NCBI GenBank assembly: GCA_964612555.1
Contig: CAZTBW010000008.1
Coordinates: forward strand, 1-64,000
Origin: DAOLCO01 sp964612555
GTDB lineage: Bacteria > Bdellovibrionota_C > UBA2361 > SZUA-149 > DAOLCO01
Length of the DNA stretch: 64,000 nt
Direction of reading: 5' to 3'
Below, in pieces: positions 51,950 through 59,980 of this stretch. The number at the start of each line of letters is the position of its first letter. Position 1 is the stretch's first letter. The translations under genes were made by a program, and so were the position numbers. The notes under the pieces are model-generated. The model did no database searches, had not been told where the DNA came from, and was given only the letters and a program-made list of their open reading frames with translations.

Positions 51950-53599
51950 ATGGAGAGAGTTAGCGACCTGATTGAAACTGATTCTGTTATATTGCTAAGT
52001 CGCAATCGTGATTCCTACATTAAAAACAAGGGGACTGTTATTCTTGAGGATGATAGTGTTCTTGAGAGTGGTGGTGTTCTTCTGCAGGACGGGGGGCTTC
52101 TTAAAGGTGATGACTCTTCTTCAAATGCTGCAATATCTGAAATATGGTTAAAGGTAAGTTCCTACATCAGACCTGAAATTGATGAGAAAATCTACAATGC
52201 CTGGTTTAGGTCTTTAAACCTGAAGTCTATAGACATTTCCAGAGAAGATGGAAGCAAAAAAGCCAAAGTAAAATTTTCAGTTCCTAACAAATTCTCCCGG
52301 GATCATATTAAATCAAATTACTCTCGCATTATAGAAAACTGCTTTCATGAATGTCTTGGCTACCCCACCTCTCTGGAGTTTGTAGTTGAGGCTGGTATAG
52401 TTGATGCTGCCTCTCCGGTTCATCCCGTCTCTTCTTCAAATACCCCGGATACAAAGTCCGCTGCTATTAATATGAAATCTGCTGGCAATACTAAACCGCT
52501 TGCCAATACTAAACTGGGGGGGACTGGCACCTCATCAATGTTATGTCTTAAAAGACAAACAAGTCGCCCTCTCAGTTTAACTGACAACACAAATCTTAAT
52601 TCCGAGTATAACTTCTCAAATTTTGTGATCGGTTCCTGCAATCAATTTGCACACGCTGCTTGTCTTAAAGTTTCAGAAAGTCCCGGAACCTCATACAATC
52701 CGCTTTTGATCTATGGAGGGGTTGGTCTTGGAAAAACTCACCTTGCTAATGCGGTTGGAAACTCTGCAAAGCGTCGTGGTAAAAAAGTACTACTTGCCTC
52801 ATCAGAAACTTTCGTAAGCGAGCTCATTGCCTCTCTCAGAACCAACACAATGGATAAGTTCAAATCGAAATTCAGATCTCTGGATATTCTGATAATTGAC
52901 GACATACAATTCATAATTGGCAAGGAAAGAACCCAGGAAGAATTCTTTCACACTTTTAATGAACTGTATGGAAAGAAAAAACAGATAATAATAACTTCCG
53001 ATAAACTCCCGCAGGAGATGATTGGTCTTGAAGAGCGTCTAAGAACCCGATTTGCTTCCGGTCTATCGGTTGATCTCCAGGCTCCTGATTTTGAAACCAG
53101 AGTTGCAATCCTTACAAAGAAGGCAGAGCTGAATGGTCTGGAAATTCCTTATGACATAGCAAGAGTTATTGCCAATAGAATTGACACCAATGTAAGGGAA
53201 CTTGAAGGTGCTTTTACCCGCATGCGTGCCCTATGTTCTCTTTTAGGTGAAAAACCCTCACTCGAAATTGCTCAAAAAGTTATTGATACAATTGCTCCTT
53301 CAAAAAACAGGGATATTACTACAGAAGGAATAAAACAGATTGTAGCAAAACATTTCAACGTATCCATTAATGATCTTTCAGGTAAGAGAAGAACCCAGAA
53401 CATTGCCCTTGCAAGACAGGTGGCAATGTACCTGTGCAGAAAACACACCGCCCGTTCGTTTCCCGAAATAGGGGCACTGTTTGGAGGAAGAGATCATTCT
53501 ACGGTGATTCATGCAATTAAGGCGGTTGGGGAAAAAATTCAAACGGACAGCTCTCTAAAGAGCAGAGTAGAAAGCATTACTTCCTTACTGGAAAAATAG
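51950..53599 (+). CDS. dnaA: Chromosomal replication initiator DnaA
   Basis: 549 residues, about 90 longer than common DnaA. Domain I (AISEIWLKVSSYIRPEID) starts only at about residue 60, after an acidic, repeat-like extension (VILEDDSVLESGGVLLQDGG). A linker with SNTPDTKSAAINMKSAGNT follows. Domain III has Walker A GGVGLGKTH (about 255-263) and LIIDDIQF; domain IV ends with the GGRDHSTVIHAI DnaA-box-binding motif. No alternative start with family-like context lies near residue 60. It binds DnaA boxes to open oriC. dnaN is 472 bases downstream. Confidence 0.97.
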   Translation: MERVSDLIETDSVILLSRNRDSYIKNKGTVILEDDSVLESGGVLLQDGGLLKGDDSSSNAAISEIWLKVSSYIRPEIDEKIYNAWFRSLNLKSIDISREDGSKKAKVKFSVPNKFSRDHIKSNYSRIIENCFHECLGYPTSLEFVVEAGIVDAASPVHPVSSSNTPDTKSAAINMKSAGNTKPLANTKLGGTGTSSMLCLKRQTSRPLSLTDNTNLNSEYNFSNFVIGSCNQFAHAACLKVSESPGTSYNPLLIYGGVGLGKTHLANAVGNSAKRRGKKVLLASSETFVSELIASLRTNTMDKFKSKFRSLDILIIDDIQFIIGKERTQEEFFHTFNELYGKKKQIIITSDKLPQEMIGLEERLRTRFASGLSVDLQAPDFETRVAILTKKAELNGLEIPYDIARVIANRIDTNVRELEGAFTRMRALCSLLGEKPSLEIAQKVIDTIAPSKNRDITTEGIKQIVAKHFNVSINDLSGKRRTQNIALARQVAMYLCRKHTARSFPEIGALFGGRDHSTVIHAIKAVGEKIQTDSSLKSRVESITSLLEK

Positions 53600-54071
53600 A
53601 CCCTATTGTTAATAAATAGACTAAGTAATCAATTTTTATAAATGTTTTTCTGTTGATAAGTTATGTATAGCTTGATTACATGGACTTAAAAATCAGATGG
53701 ATAAGCAGGAAGCTTATCCACTTTTATAAACAAGTATTATTTTTATAATAAATAATACCTCTCTCTTGAGAACAACTTAAACGTCTTCAAAAACAGCTGG
53801 TTCACAGACCCTTAAGCCTCCTTTTATTCATAAAAAACAGCACGTAATAAAGCTTATGCACATAAAACAAGCTGTTCTATTATAACTACTACTGATTTTT
53901 TATTAATAATTAATATTATTAAAGAGGGGGGAAGAGGGAATAGAATGAAATAAAAGACAGTTCTTTCCGGGCTGACTTTTACAGGCTCTTCTTCTGGTAT
54001 TATAAAAAAAAGCAGGTTATAAGTTTATATAACCAATTAAGATAGAATTTAATATTAAAGAGGAACGCTGC
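53600..54071. other. Probable replication origin (oriC) between dnaA and dnaN
   Basis: This 472-base gap holds DnaA-box-like 9-mers: TTATCAACA on the minus strand at 53651-53659, an inverted pair of TTATCCA half-sites at 53698-53720 (right one TTATCCACT at 53714-53722), and TTATGCACA at 53854-53862. Next to the last one a run on the minus strand (TAG TAG TTA TAA TAG, 53877-53891) resembles DnaA-trios, followed by a strongly A/T-rich stretch (53894-53921) that could unwind. A GGGGGG-purine block follows. Confidence 0.7.
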
Positions 54072-55223
54072 ATGAATCTTAGTATTTCAAAAGAGTCTCT
54101 TGTAAAGATAGCATTTCTTGCGTCATCTATCGCTCAAAAGAAAAACACCATGCCCATACTCGCAAACGTAAAAATAACTGCGAGTGCCGACAAGTCAAAC
54201 AGTAATGGGGGGACTTTAAGTATTATAGCAAGCGACATTGCAGTGAGTTTACGTGCGGAGGTTCCCGCCAAGGTGGAAGAAGAGGGAAGTGTCACCGTAG
54301 AAGCCAAGGTTCTTTATGACATTGTTAAGGAACTTCCCAATTATCCTGTTAAAGTTAATGTAACAAAAAAATCAAGACTTGAGATTGAATGTGGTCAGTC
54401 CCGTTTCAAGATTCATGGTATATCTGCTGATGAATATCCGGAAGTGGAAGGGATAACTCTTGGAGAGAGTACAAGCATAAAAACAAAGAAGCTTATCGAG
54501 ATGATCGATAAAACCGTTTTTGCAGTGAGTCTGGATGAAACCAGATTTAACATTAACGGAGTGTATGTAGAGACAATTGAGGGACCACTGGGTCCAAACA
54601 AAACCTGTCTCAGGCTTGTAGCAACGGACGGACACAGGATGGCTATAATTGATCGTGCATCTGATGGATTTGAGATGAAACAAGCAGTAATTATTCCCAG
54701 AAAGGGAATACTGGAAATAAAGAAGATGCTTGAAGAGTCAGATTCAGAGATGACGAACGTATCATTTTCCAATAACGGATTTATTACTGTTCAGAGTGGG
54801 ATATCAACTATTGGGGTGCGTCTTGTAGATGGGCAGTTTCCTGATTATAAGCAGGTATTACCAACAAACACTACAACCAGGATAGAAGCAGATCGCTCAA
54901 TGCTTTTATCTGCCATAAAACGTGTTTCTCTTGTAACCAGTGATAAATCAAGAGCAGTCAAGTTTAAACTCCTTGGTGGTAATCTTTTGGTGTCTTCCTC
55001 GAGCCCGGAGTATGGAGAGGCATCAGAAAACCTTGATGTCGAACAGGAAGGAGAAGATATAACCACAGGTTTTAGTGGCAAGTTTCTTCTTGAAATGCTC
55101 GCTTCGGTTTCTGAAAACGATAAAATTACGGTGCGTCTTGATGGTGCTTCTTCTCCGGGGGTATTTTCCGGTGAAAAAGATTCCCTGTATGAAAGCATCA
55201 TAATGCCTATGAGATTTGAATAA
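54072..55223 (+). CDS. dnaN: DNA polymerase III beta subunit (sliding clamp)
   Basis: 383 residues, three clamp repeats. The N-terminal MNLSISKESLVKIAFLASSIAQKKNTMPIL and C-terminal SIIMPMRFE are typical. RLVATDGHRMAIID lies in the middle domain. The clamp holds polymerase on DNA. AAAGAGGAACGCTGC precedes the ATG. recF starts 42 bases after the stop, the classic dnaA-dnaN-recF order. Confidence 0.98.
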   Translation: MNLSISKESLVKIAFLASSIAQKKNTMPILANVKITASADKSNSNGGTLSIIASDIAVSLRAEVPAKVEEEGSVTVEAKVLYDIVKELPNYPVKVNVTKKSRLEIECGQSRFKIHGISADEYPEVEGITLGESTSIKTKKLIEMIDKTVFAVSLDETRFNINGVYVETIEGPLGPNKTCLRLVATDGHRMAIIDRASDGFEMKQAVIIPRKGILEIKKMLEESDSEMTNVSFSNNGFITVQSGISTIGVRLVDGQFPDYKQVLPTNTTTRIEADRSMLLSAIKRVSLVTSDKSRAVKFKLLGGNLLVSSSSPEYGEASENLDVEQEGEDITTGFSGKFLLEMLASVSENDKITVRLDGASSPGVFSGEKDSLYESIIMPMRFE

Positions 55224-55265
55224 TCACTGTGGTGGTGTGAATTACATAGGCAGAGGGGGCGCAGA

Positions 55266-56378
55266 TTGCAGCTTCGATCAGTCGACATAAGAAATCTTAG
55301 AAATATTCAGAGAATTGCAACAGATTTTCCTCAGGGAAGCATTTTCATCCATGGTAAAAATGGGCAGGGTAAGACTTCAGTAATTGAAGCAATATTTCTT
55401 CTGTCACATGCAAGATCATTCAGAACCTCATCTGTCAGGGACATTGTAAATATTTCTGACAAAAAAACAAATTCCGAATCCATGGTTTCCGGAATCATTG
55501 ACACAAATCTCGGAACCCTCCACCTTGCCATACTGATTCGTCAGGGAAAAAGAGAACTTTTTATCAATGAAAAAAAAGTACAAACGGCAGCAGATTTTTG
55601 TGGTCGGCTTAAAACGGTTCTTTTTACCCCTGAAGATCTTGAACTTGTAAAAGGAGCTCCGCTCTTAAGAAGACAGTTCCTTGACAGAATACTGGTCATG
55701 CTTGAACCATCAATTATGAATGATCTTGCTGAGTATACAAAACTGTTAAAAAACAGAAATGCTCTTTTACTTGCAGGAGATTTTAGAAAAGCAAAAATTT
55801 TTGATTCGCTTCTTATTGAAAAAAACCACACCCTTGTTTCCAAACGATACCACTTACTTCAAGGAATACGAGAAAAAGCAAAGAATTTATATTTCAAAAT
55901 AGTCCATGACAAGAAAGAAGAAATGCAACTCTATTACAAGTCTTCATTCATCAAAGAGGGTGAACTGATATCACAGGAAGAAGCCAGACTGATATTCGAA
56001 TCCGCATTTGAGAGAGATATGAAAACAGGAAGAACAAACATCGGGATTCATCGAGACGAAGTCCTTGTAAAATTTACTTCCGAGTTTGTTCATGGTTTGT
56101 CAAAAATAGTTTCCTCTCAGGGACAAGTACGCTCCGTTGCCCTTTGTTGCAAACTTGCTTCTGCAGAATATATCCACGAAAAAACCAATGAAGCCCCCCT
56201 TCTTTTACTTGATGACATGGACTCAGAACTTGATGATGGAAGAAGAGAATCCCTATACAAACTCATCAGTGAATACCCAGGTCAGATATTTTTTACCGGA
56301 ACGAGACTACCTGTAAATTCGGAAACATCGCATATATACTCAATAACATCCGGGATATTAAAGAATGGAAGGAGCTGA
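55266..56378 (+). CDS. recF: DNA replication and repair protein RecF
   Basis: 370 residues, starting at TTG. IFIHGKNGQGKTSVIEAIF is Walker A (about 29-37), LSKIVSSQGQVRSVALCCKLA the signature region and LLLLDDMDSELDDGRR Walker B. RecF loads RecA at gaps through RecFOR. It ends 37 bases from the convergent DUF4143 gene. Confidence 0.97.
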   Translation: MQLRSVDIRNLRNIQRIATDFPQGSIFIHGKNGQGKTSVIEAIFLLSHARSFRTSSVRDIVNISDKKTNSESMVSGIIDTNLGTLHLAILIRQGKRELFINEKKVQTAADFCGRLKTVLFTPEDLELVKGAPLLRRQFLDRILVMLEPSIMNDLAEYTKLLKNRNALLLAGDFRKAKIFDSLLIEKNHTLVSKRYHLLQGIREKAKNLYFKIVHDKKEEMQLYYKSSFIKEGELISQEEARLIFESAFERDMKTGRTNIGIHRDEVLVKFTSEFVHGLSKIVSSQGQVRSVALCCKLASAEYIHEKTNEAPLLLLDDMDSELDDGRRESLYKLISEYPGQIFFTGTRLPVNSETSHIYSITSGILKNGRS

Positions 56379-56415
56379 AAAAGATAGTATTTTGTACAAT
56401 GTTTTTCATGGAGAC

Positions 56416-57756
56416 TCATTTTAATACCCCAGCCATATACAAAGGAAGAAATAATGTATTTTGCATGTGTTCAATATTTCTTTGAGATAGTACGAAACTG
56501 ACCTTTGGTTCAAACTGTTTTATATATTCAGTCAGACTTTTCAGTGTTCCTCTTGCCCCGCTCTTCACTTCGAGAGGAGTTACCCCTCCATCGAAATCAA
56601 TGACATAATCTACTTCGGCATCAGAGTGATATTTAGGACTGTTCCAGTAATATATGCTGTTTTTGGTGTTTGAGGGGCTGTTTGCCAGCATTTCCTGTCC
56701 CACAAATTGTTCAGCAAACTTTCCTTTGTGAATATCAGTTAAATCTGATTCAGCCGAAACCTTGCTCCAGTCAAAGCCCAGCGCATGGTGAAGTAGTCCA
56801 ACGTCAAGAAAGAGCAGCTTGAAAGTGGAAAGTTTTGCTTGAGAGTTTAAGGGAAGATCCTTTGCGTTTGTACTGGTTACTTTTGTAATTAAGCCCGCAT
56901 ACTCAAGTAAAATCAGTGCGTTTTTTATTTTTTCTGTTCGTAGGTCTTTATCAATATGTGAGTATTTGATTTTGCTTGTTGCCACAAGAAATGGAACTTT
57001 TTCAAAAATAGTTTTCAGGATTTCCCATTCAGATTTTTTTGCATACTTCGGAAAATCGTCAACATAACCTTGTAAAAGTTCGGCATGAATTTTTCCCACT
57101 TGACTCAAATCACGAGTTTCTAGGTACATAGACAGAGCTTTTGGCATCCCACCAATGATCAGGTATTTTTTTAATTCCTGAAGTAGTTCGCTGTGCGTAT
57201 GTTCCGGGATTTTAAGAGTATCATCCCTCAGAATATTTTGCTGAATATCTTGAAGGTAAGTTCGTATATGAGATTTGTTTACCGCATCAAGATATTCTAG
57301 AAAACTGATTGGTCTGACGTAAAGAGAGGAGGTTCTCCCTACAGGAAAGCTTATCTCCTGTAGAACAAATTCAAGTAATGACCCTGCTGCTATAATTGGA
57401 ATATGTGGCGCTTTTTCATAAAAATATCTAAGGCTCATTATTGCTTGAGGACATGCCTGAACCTCATCAAAGAAAATAAAAACAGAACCACTTTTTAAAG
57501 GTTTTCCTGAATAAAGCGTAAGTTCATCGAGTATTCTTTCGATATCCAGATCTTTATTGAATATTTCTTTTAAGCCTGCGAGCTCCTCAAAGTTTATTTC
57601 AAGAAAATTTTCACTGGAAAAATTTTTCTCTGCCCAGGAACGAACGAGATATGACTTTCCAACTTGTCTTGCTCCCCTCAAAATCAATGGTTTTCTGTTT
57701 GAATCAAAATACCATAGACGAAGCACGTCAAATAAATTTCTAGTTATTTCAGCCAT
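56416..57756 (-). CDS. AAA+ ATPase with DUF4143 C-terminal domain (copy 2)
   Basis: 446 residues. Walker A is GARQVGKSYLVRSW (about 26-34), Walker B VFIFFDEVQ (about 90-98), then IAAGSLLEFVL. The C-terminal part has DAEVDYVIDFDGG and TPLEVKSG (EVK at about 396-398), the PD-(D/E)XK-like set. It is not close to copy 1 in detail but has the same layout. Two 21-bp direct repeats flank its promoter. The gene is unrelated to the neighbouring recF and appears inserted in the replication cluster. Confidence 0.85.
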   Translation of the reverse strand: MAEITRNLFDVLRLWYFDSNRKPLILRGARQVGKSYLVRSWAEKNFSSENFLEINFEELAGLKEIFNKDLDIERILDELTLYSGKPLKSGSVFIFFDEVQACPQAIMSLRYFYEKAPHIPIIAAGSLLEFVLQEISFPVGRTSSLYVRPISFLEYLDAVNKSHIRTYLQDIQQNILRDDTLKIPEHTHSELLQELKKYLIIGGMPKALSMYLETRDLSQVGKIHAELLQGYVDDFPKYAKKSEWEILKTIFEKVPFLVATSKIKYSHIDKDLRTEKIKNALILLEYAGLITKVTSTNAKDLPLNSQAKLSTFKLLFLDVGLLHHALGFDWSKVSAESDLTDIHKGKFAEQFVGQEMLANSPSNTKNSIYYWNSPKYHSDAEVDYVIDFDGGVTPLEVKSGARGTLKSLTEYIKQFEPKVSFVLSQRNIEHMQNTLFLPLYMAGVLK

Positions 57757-57769
57757 ATAGCACTTATTA

Positions 57770-57856
57770 TGTAAAAACTAAGGGATGTTTACGAGTATAT
57801 CATGTAAAATATGAGGGGTGCAAGACAGGTTTTTTTGTAAAAACTAAGGGATGTTT
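57770..57856 (-). promoter_or_regulatory. Promoter flanked by a 21-bp direct repeat, upstream of copy 2
   Basis: Identical 21-bp repeats (core GTAAAAACTAAGGGATG) lie at 57770-57790 and 57836-57856. Between them on the minus strand are TTGCAC (57823-57818) and TATACT (57799-57794) with an 18-base spacer, a good sigma-70 promoter. One repeat covers the start site, the other lies upstream of the -35 element, which suggests repressor or looping control. Confidence 0.75.
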
Positions 57857-57910
57857 GATTTTTTGAAGCTTTCAGAGCTCTTTAAAAGAGTGAATATGCG
57901 GCTGAAAGGT

Positions 57911-59101
57911 TTATATAAGATACGAAAAAAATTTCTCATACCCCATTACCCTTATTCCGTAAGCTGGAAATACCTTATCATAGTTATTATCGGTTGCCAG
58001 TTGAATTACAAATTGAGGTTTTAAAATACTGGAAAAATATTTCAAATTATCTGAAGGTTCTTTTTTGCCGGATTTGCATTCAACAAGTAACCATGGAGTG
58101 TTATCTTTTACGACCAGAAAATCAACTTCTCTCTGGTTCTTGTCCCTGAGGTAGCATAATTGAAATTCTCCCTGGGCGGTGTCTGTCCAGTAATGGCAGG
58201 CTTTAAGAAGATGTAGGGCGGTAAGATTTTCAAGGCGTTTTCCGGGCATGTCTTTTGGGATACGTAGCAGATCAAATAAAAATATTCTTGGTTCTGACCG
58301 TAAAGAACGTGAAATTTTTTTGTAGTAGGGTTTTATTGAAAAACAGAAATAAAGGGATTCCAAAACCTGATACCATGATCTTACCGTTGCGTAAGCTTTG
58401 TTTACGTCTTCTTTTAAAGCGTTAATAGAAAACTGAGAACCAACTCTTTCGGGTAAAAGTTCTACCAGAGTTTGAAATGACCTAAGGTCAGAAACATTAA
58501 GGACGTCTCTGATATCTTCCTGTAATAATCTTTCGAGTCGTAACCTGCTCCATCGTGTTGCCCGATTTGCATTTCCGGAAAACAGGGGTTCGGGAAAGCC
58601 ACCAAGATTGAGGAGATCATTTACTTTGTAATTTACATTGCCATTATTCTGAAACAGAGTGTCAGGAGAGTTTGGAGCGGTGCTTTCTGCAACGGTGAAT
58701 GGATGCAGGCGATAGGGAAAGTATCTTCCCATAAGACTATCACTTTTTTTTCTGAACAGATCGAGTTTCGCACTTCCTGTAACTACGATCTGATAATATT
58801 GGTCGACGTCCATGGTATCGTAAATACCCTTAACTTTTCTTTTCCATGATCTGTCTTTATGGATTTCATCAAGTACAAGTACCCCTTCTCCTCTTTGTGA
58901 AATTGCATAAGCCGGGTTCTTGTTCCAGCTACGTCTGAAGGACTCATCGTCATAGGAAAAATAGTTATCTGATGTTTTCAGGAAGGTTTTGGCTAAAGTG
59001 GTTTTTCCAACCTGGCGTGGACCAGAGATAAAAGCCATTTTATTTTGCTTGAAAGCATCATCGCGAATAGGGTTGTGCAAATAGCGAAGTGCTTTGTCCA
59101 T
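57911..59101 (-). CDS. AAA+ ATPase with DUF4143 C-terminal domain (copy 3)
   Basis: 396 residues. Walker A is SGPRQVGKTTLAKTF (about 26-34), Walker B VLVLDEIH, then VTGSAKLDLFRKKSDSL. The C-terminal part has REVDFLVVKDN and LLVECKSGK (ECK at about 341-343), again the PD-(D/E)XK-like triad. It is a different branch of the family from copies 1 and 2 (FPEPLFSGN block). It is adjacent to copy 2 but has its own upstream repeat pair. Confidence 0.85.
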   Translation of the reverse strand: MDKALRYLHNPIRDDAFKQNKMAFISGPRQVGKTTLAKTFLKTSDNYFSYDDESFRRSWNKNPAYAISQRGEGVLVLDEIHKDRSWKRKVKGIYDTMDVDQYYQIVVTGSAKLDLFRKKSDSLMGRYFPYRLHPFTVAESTAPNSPDTLFQNNGNVNYKVNDLLNLGGFPEPLFSGNANRATRWSRLRLERLLQEDIRDVLNVSDLRSFQTLVELLPERVGSQFSINALKEDVNKAYATVRSWYQVLESLYFCFSIKPYYKKISRSLRSEPRIFLFDLLRIPKDMPGKRLENLTALHLLKACHYWTDTAQGEFQLCYLRDKNQREVDFLVVKDNTPWLLVECKSGKKEPSDNLKYFSSILKPQFVIQLATDNNYDKVFPAYGIRVMGYEKFFSYLI

Positions 59102-59110
59102 AATAACTTT

Positions 59111-59167
59111 TTATCAGCTAATTGATAATCGGTCAAGTAAATTTATCAATTAATTGATAATTGGTCA
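59111..59167 (-). promoter_or_regulatory. Tandem palindromic operators upstream of copy 3
   Basis: A perfect 18-bp palindrome TTATCAATTAATTGATAA at 59143-59160 and a variant at 59111-59128 (two mismatches) are 32 bp apart; each is followed by a YGGTCA extension. They sit just upstream of the ATG at 59101, where -10 and -35 elements must lie, so they probably control the gene. The gap 59168-59260 holds no gene. Confidence 0.7.
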
Positions 59168-59260
59168 TCTTAAATATTTGAAAAGCGCACAAATTTATTA
59201 ATTATTTCAGGTAGATAACGGTTGTTTTATAAAAATTGGGAGTATGTGAAATATAAACCC

Positions 59261-59764
59261 TTACCACTGCTGCAAATAACCTTCTTCGTCTATTTTGCAG
59301 GCAAAACTTCCATCATTGCTTGTGCAGCTAGCGGTTATTTCCCCGGTATAGTGAATTACCCGATCTTGGCTGGAAACAGATTGAACCATACTCTTTCTGA
59401 CACCCGAACAAGAGAATCGATTGCTTGATTGTCCACAGGTGCCTCTATCTGAAAGGGCTTCGGTGAAATCAATACTGGAGGCGTTCGGAGGAGCTATTCC
59501 AAGAATATCTGAGTTTACATTGCTTTCAACGATTAAATAACTTGAGTTATCTGTATGAAACTGCTCTGAAATCTGAATCTGGGAAAGCTGAAAACACTGT
59601 TTGACCCAATCAAGACACTGACTATTTGAACCACTGTGATCACGATAAACAACCGAACCAGTATACAGCCCCGGGAGTATAGAACCTCCCCCACCGGAAC
59701 TACTGTTACACGCAAATAGAGAAAGGCTTAAGAGGAAAGCTAAAGAGTATATTTTTGTCTTCAT
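59261..59764 (-). CDS. Small secreted lipoprotein
   Basis: 167 residues from the ATG at 59764, which directly opens a signal peptide (KIYSLAFLLSLSLFACNS); the longer frame (to 59827) adds no useful segment. The lipobox LFAC gives Cys19, followed by a SSSGGGGS linker. The mature part has eight cysteines (such as GTCGQSSNRFSCSG and ASCTSNDGSFACKID) that could form disulphides. No domain is recognised. Asn at +2 would favour the outer membrane by the usual rule. Confidence 0.75.
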   Translation of the reverse strand: MKTKIYSLAFLLSLSLFACNSSSGGGGSILPGLYTGSVVYRDHSGSNSQCLDWVKQCFQLSQIQISEQFHTDNSSYLIVESNVNSDILGIAPPNASSIDFTEALSDRGTCGQSSNRFSCSGVRKSMVQSVSSQDRVIHYTGEITASCTSNDGSFACKIDEEGYLQQW

Positions 59765-59902
59765 ATTTAAAAAAATCTGTAGTTTTAAGTACTTGAACTG
59801 TGAGTATTCGGGATGACAGCCTAACACACTAAGTGGGACATAGAAATAAATTATAGCGTAAAGAAATCCCCAGGAATTCCATTAAATAAGCCTCGCATAT
59901 GT

Positions 59903-59931
59903 TTGATAAAAAAGCCTCAAACTGGTATAAT
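59903..59931 (+). promoter_or_regulatory. Strong sigma-70-type promoter for gyrB
   Basis: TTGATA at 59903-59908 and TATAAT at 59926-59931 are 17 bases apart, an optimal layout, 50 bases before the gyrB start. Confidence 0.8.
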
Positions 59932-59980
59932 CAGGGGCTATTTTTTCATTAGTAACTTATTGATTTTAATATAGAATTAC

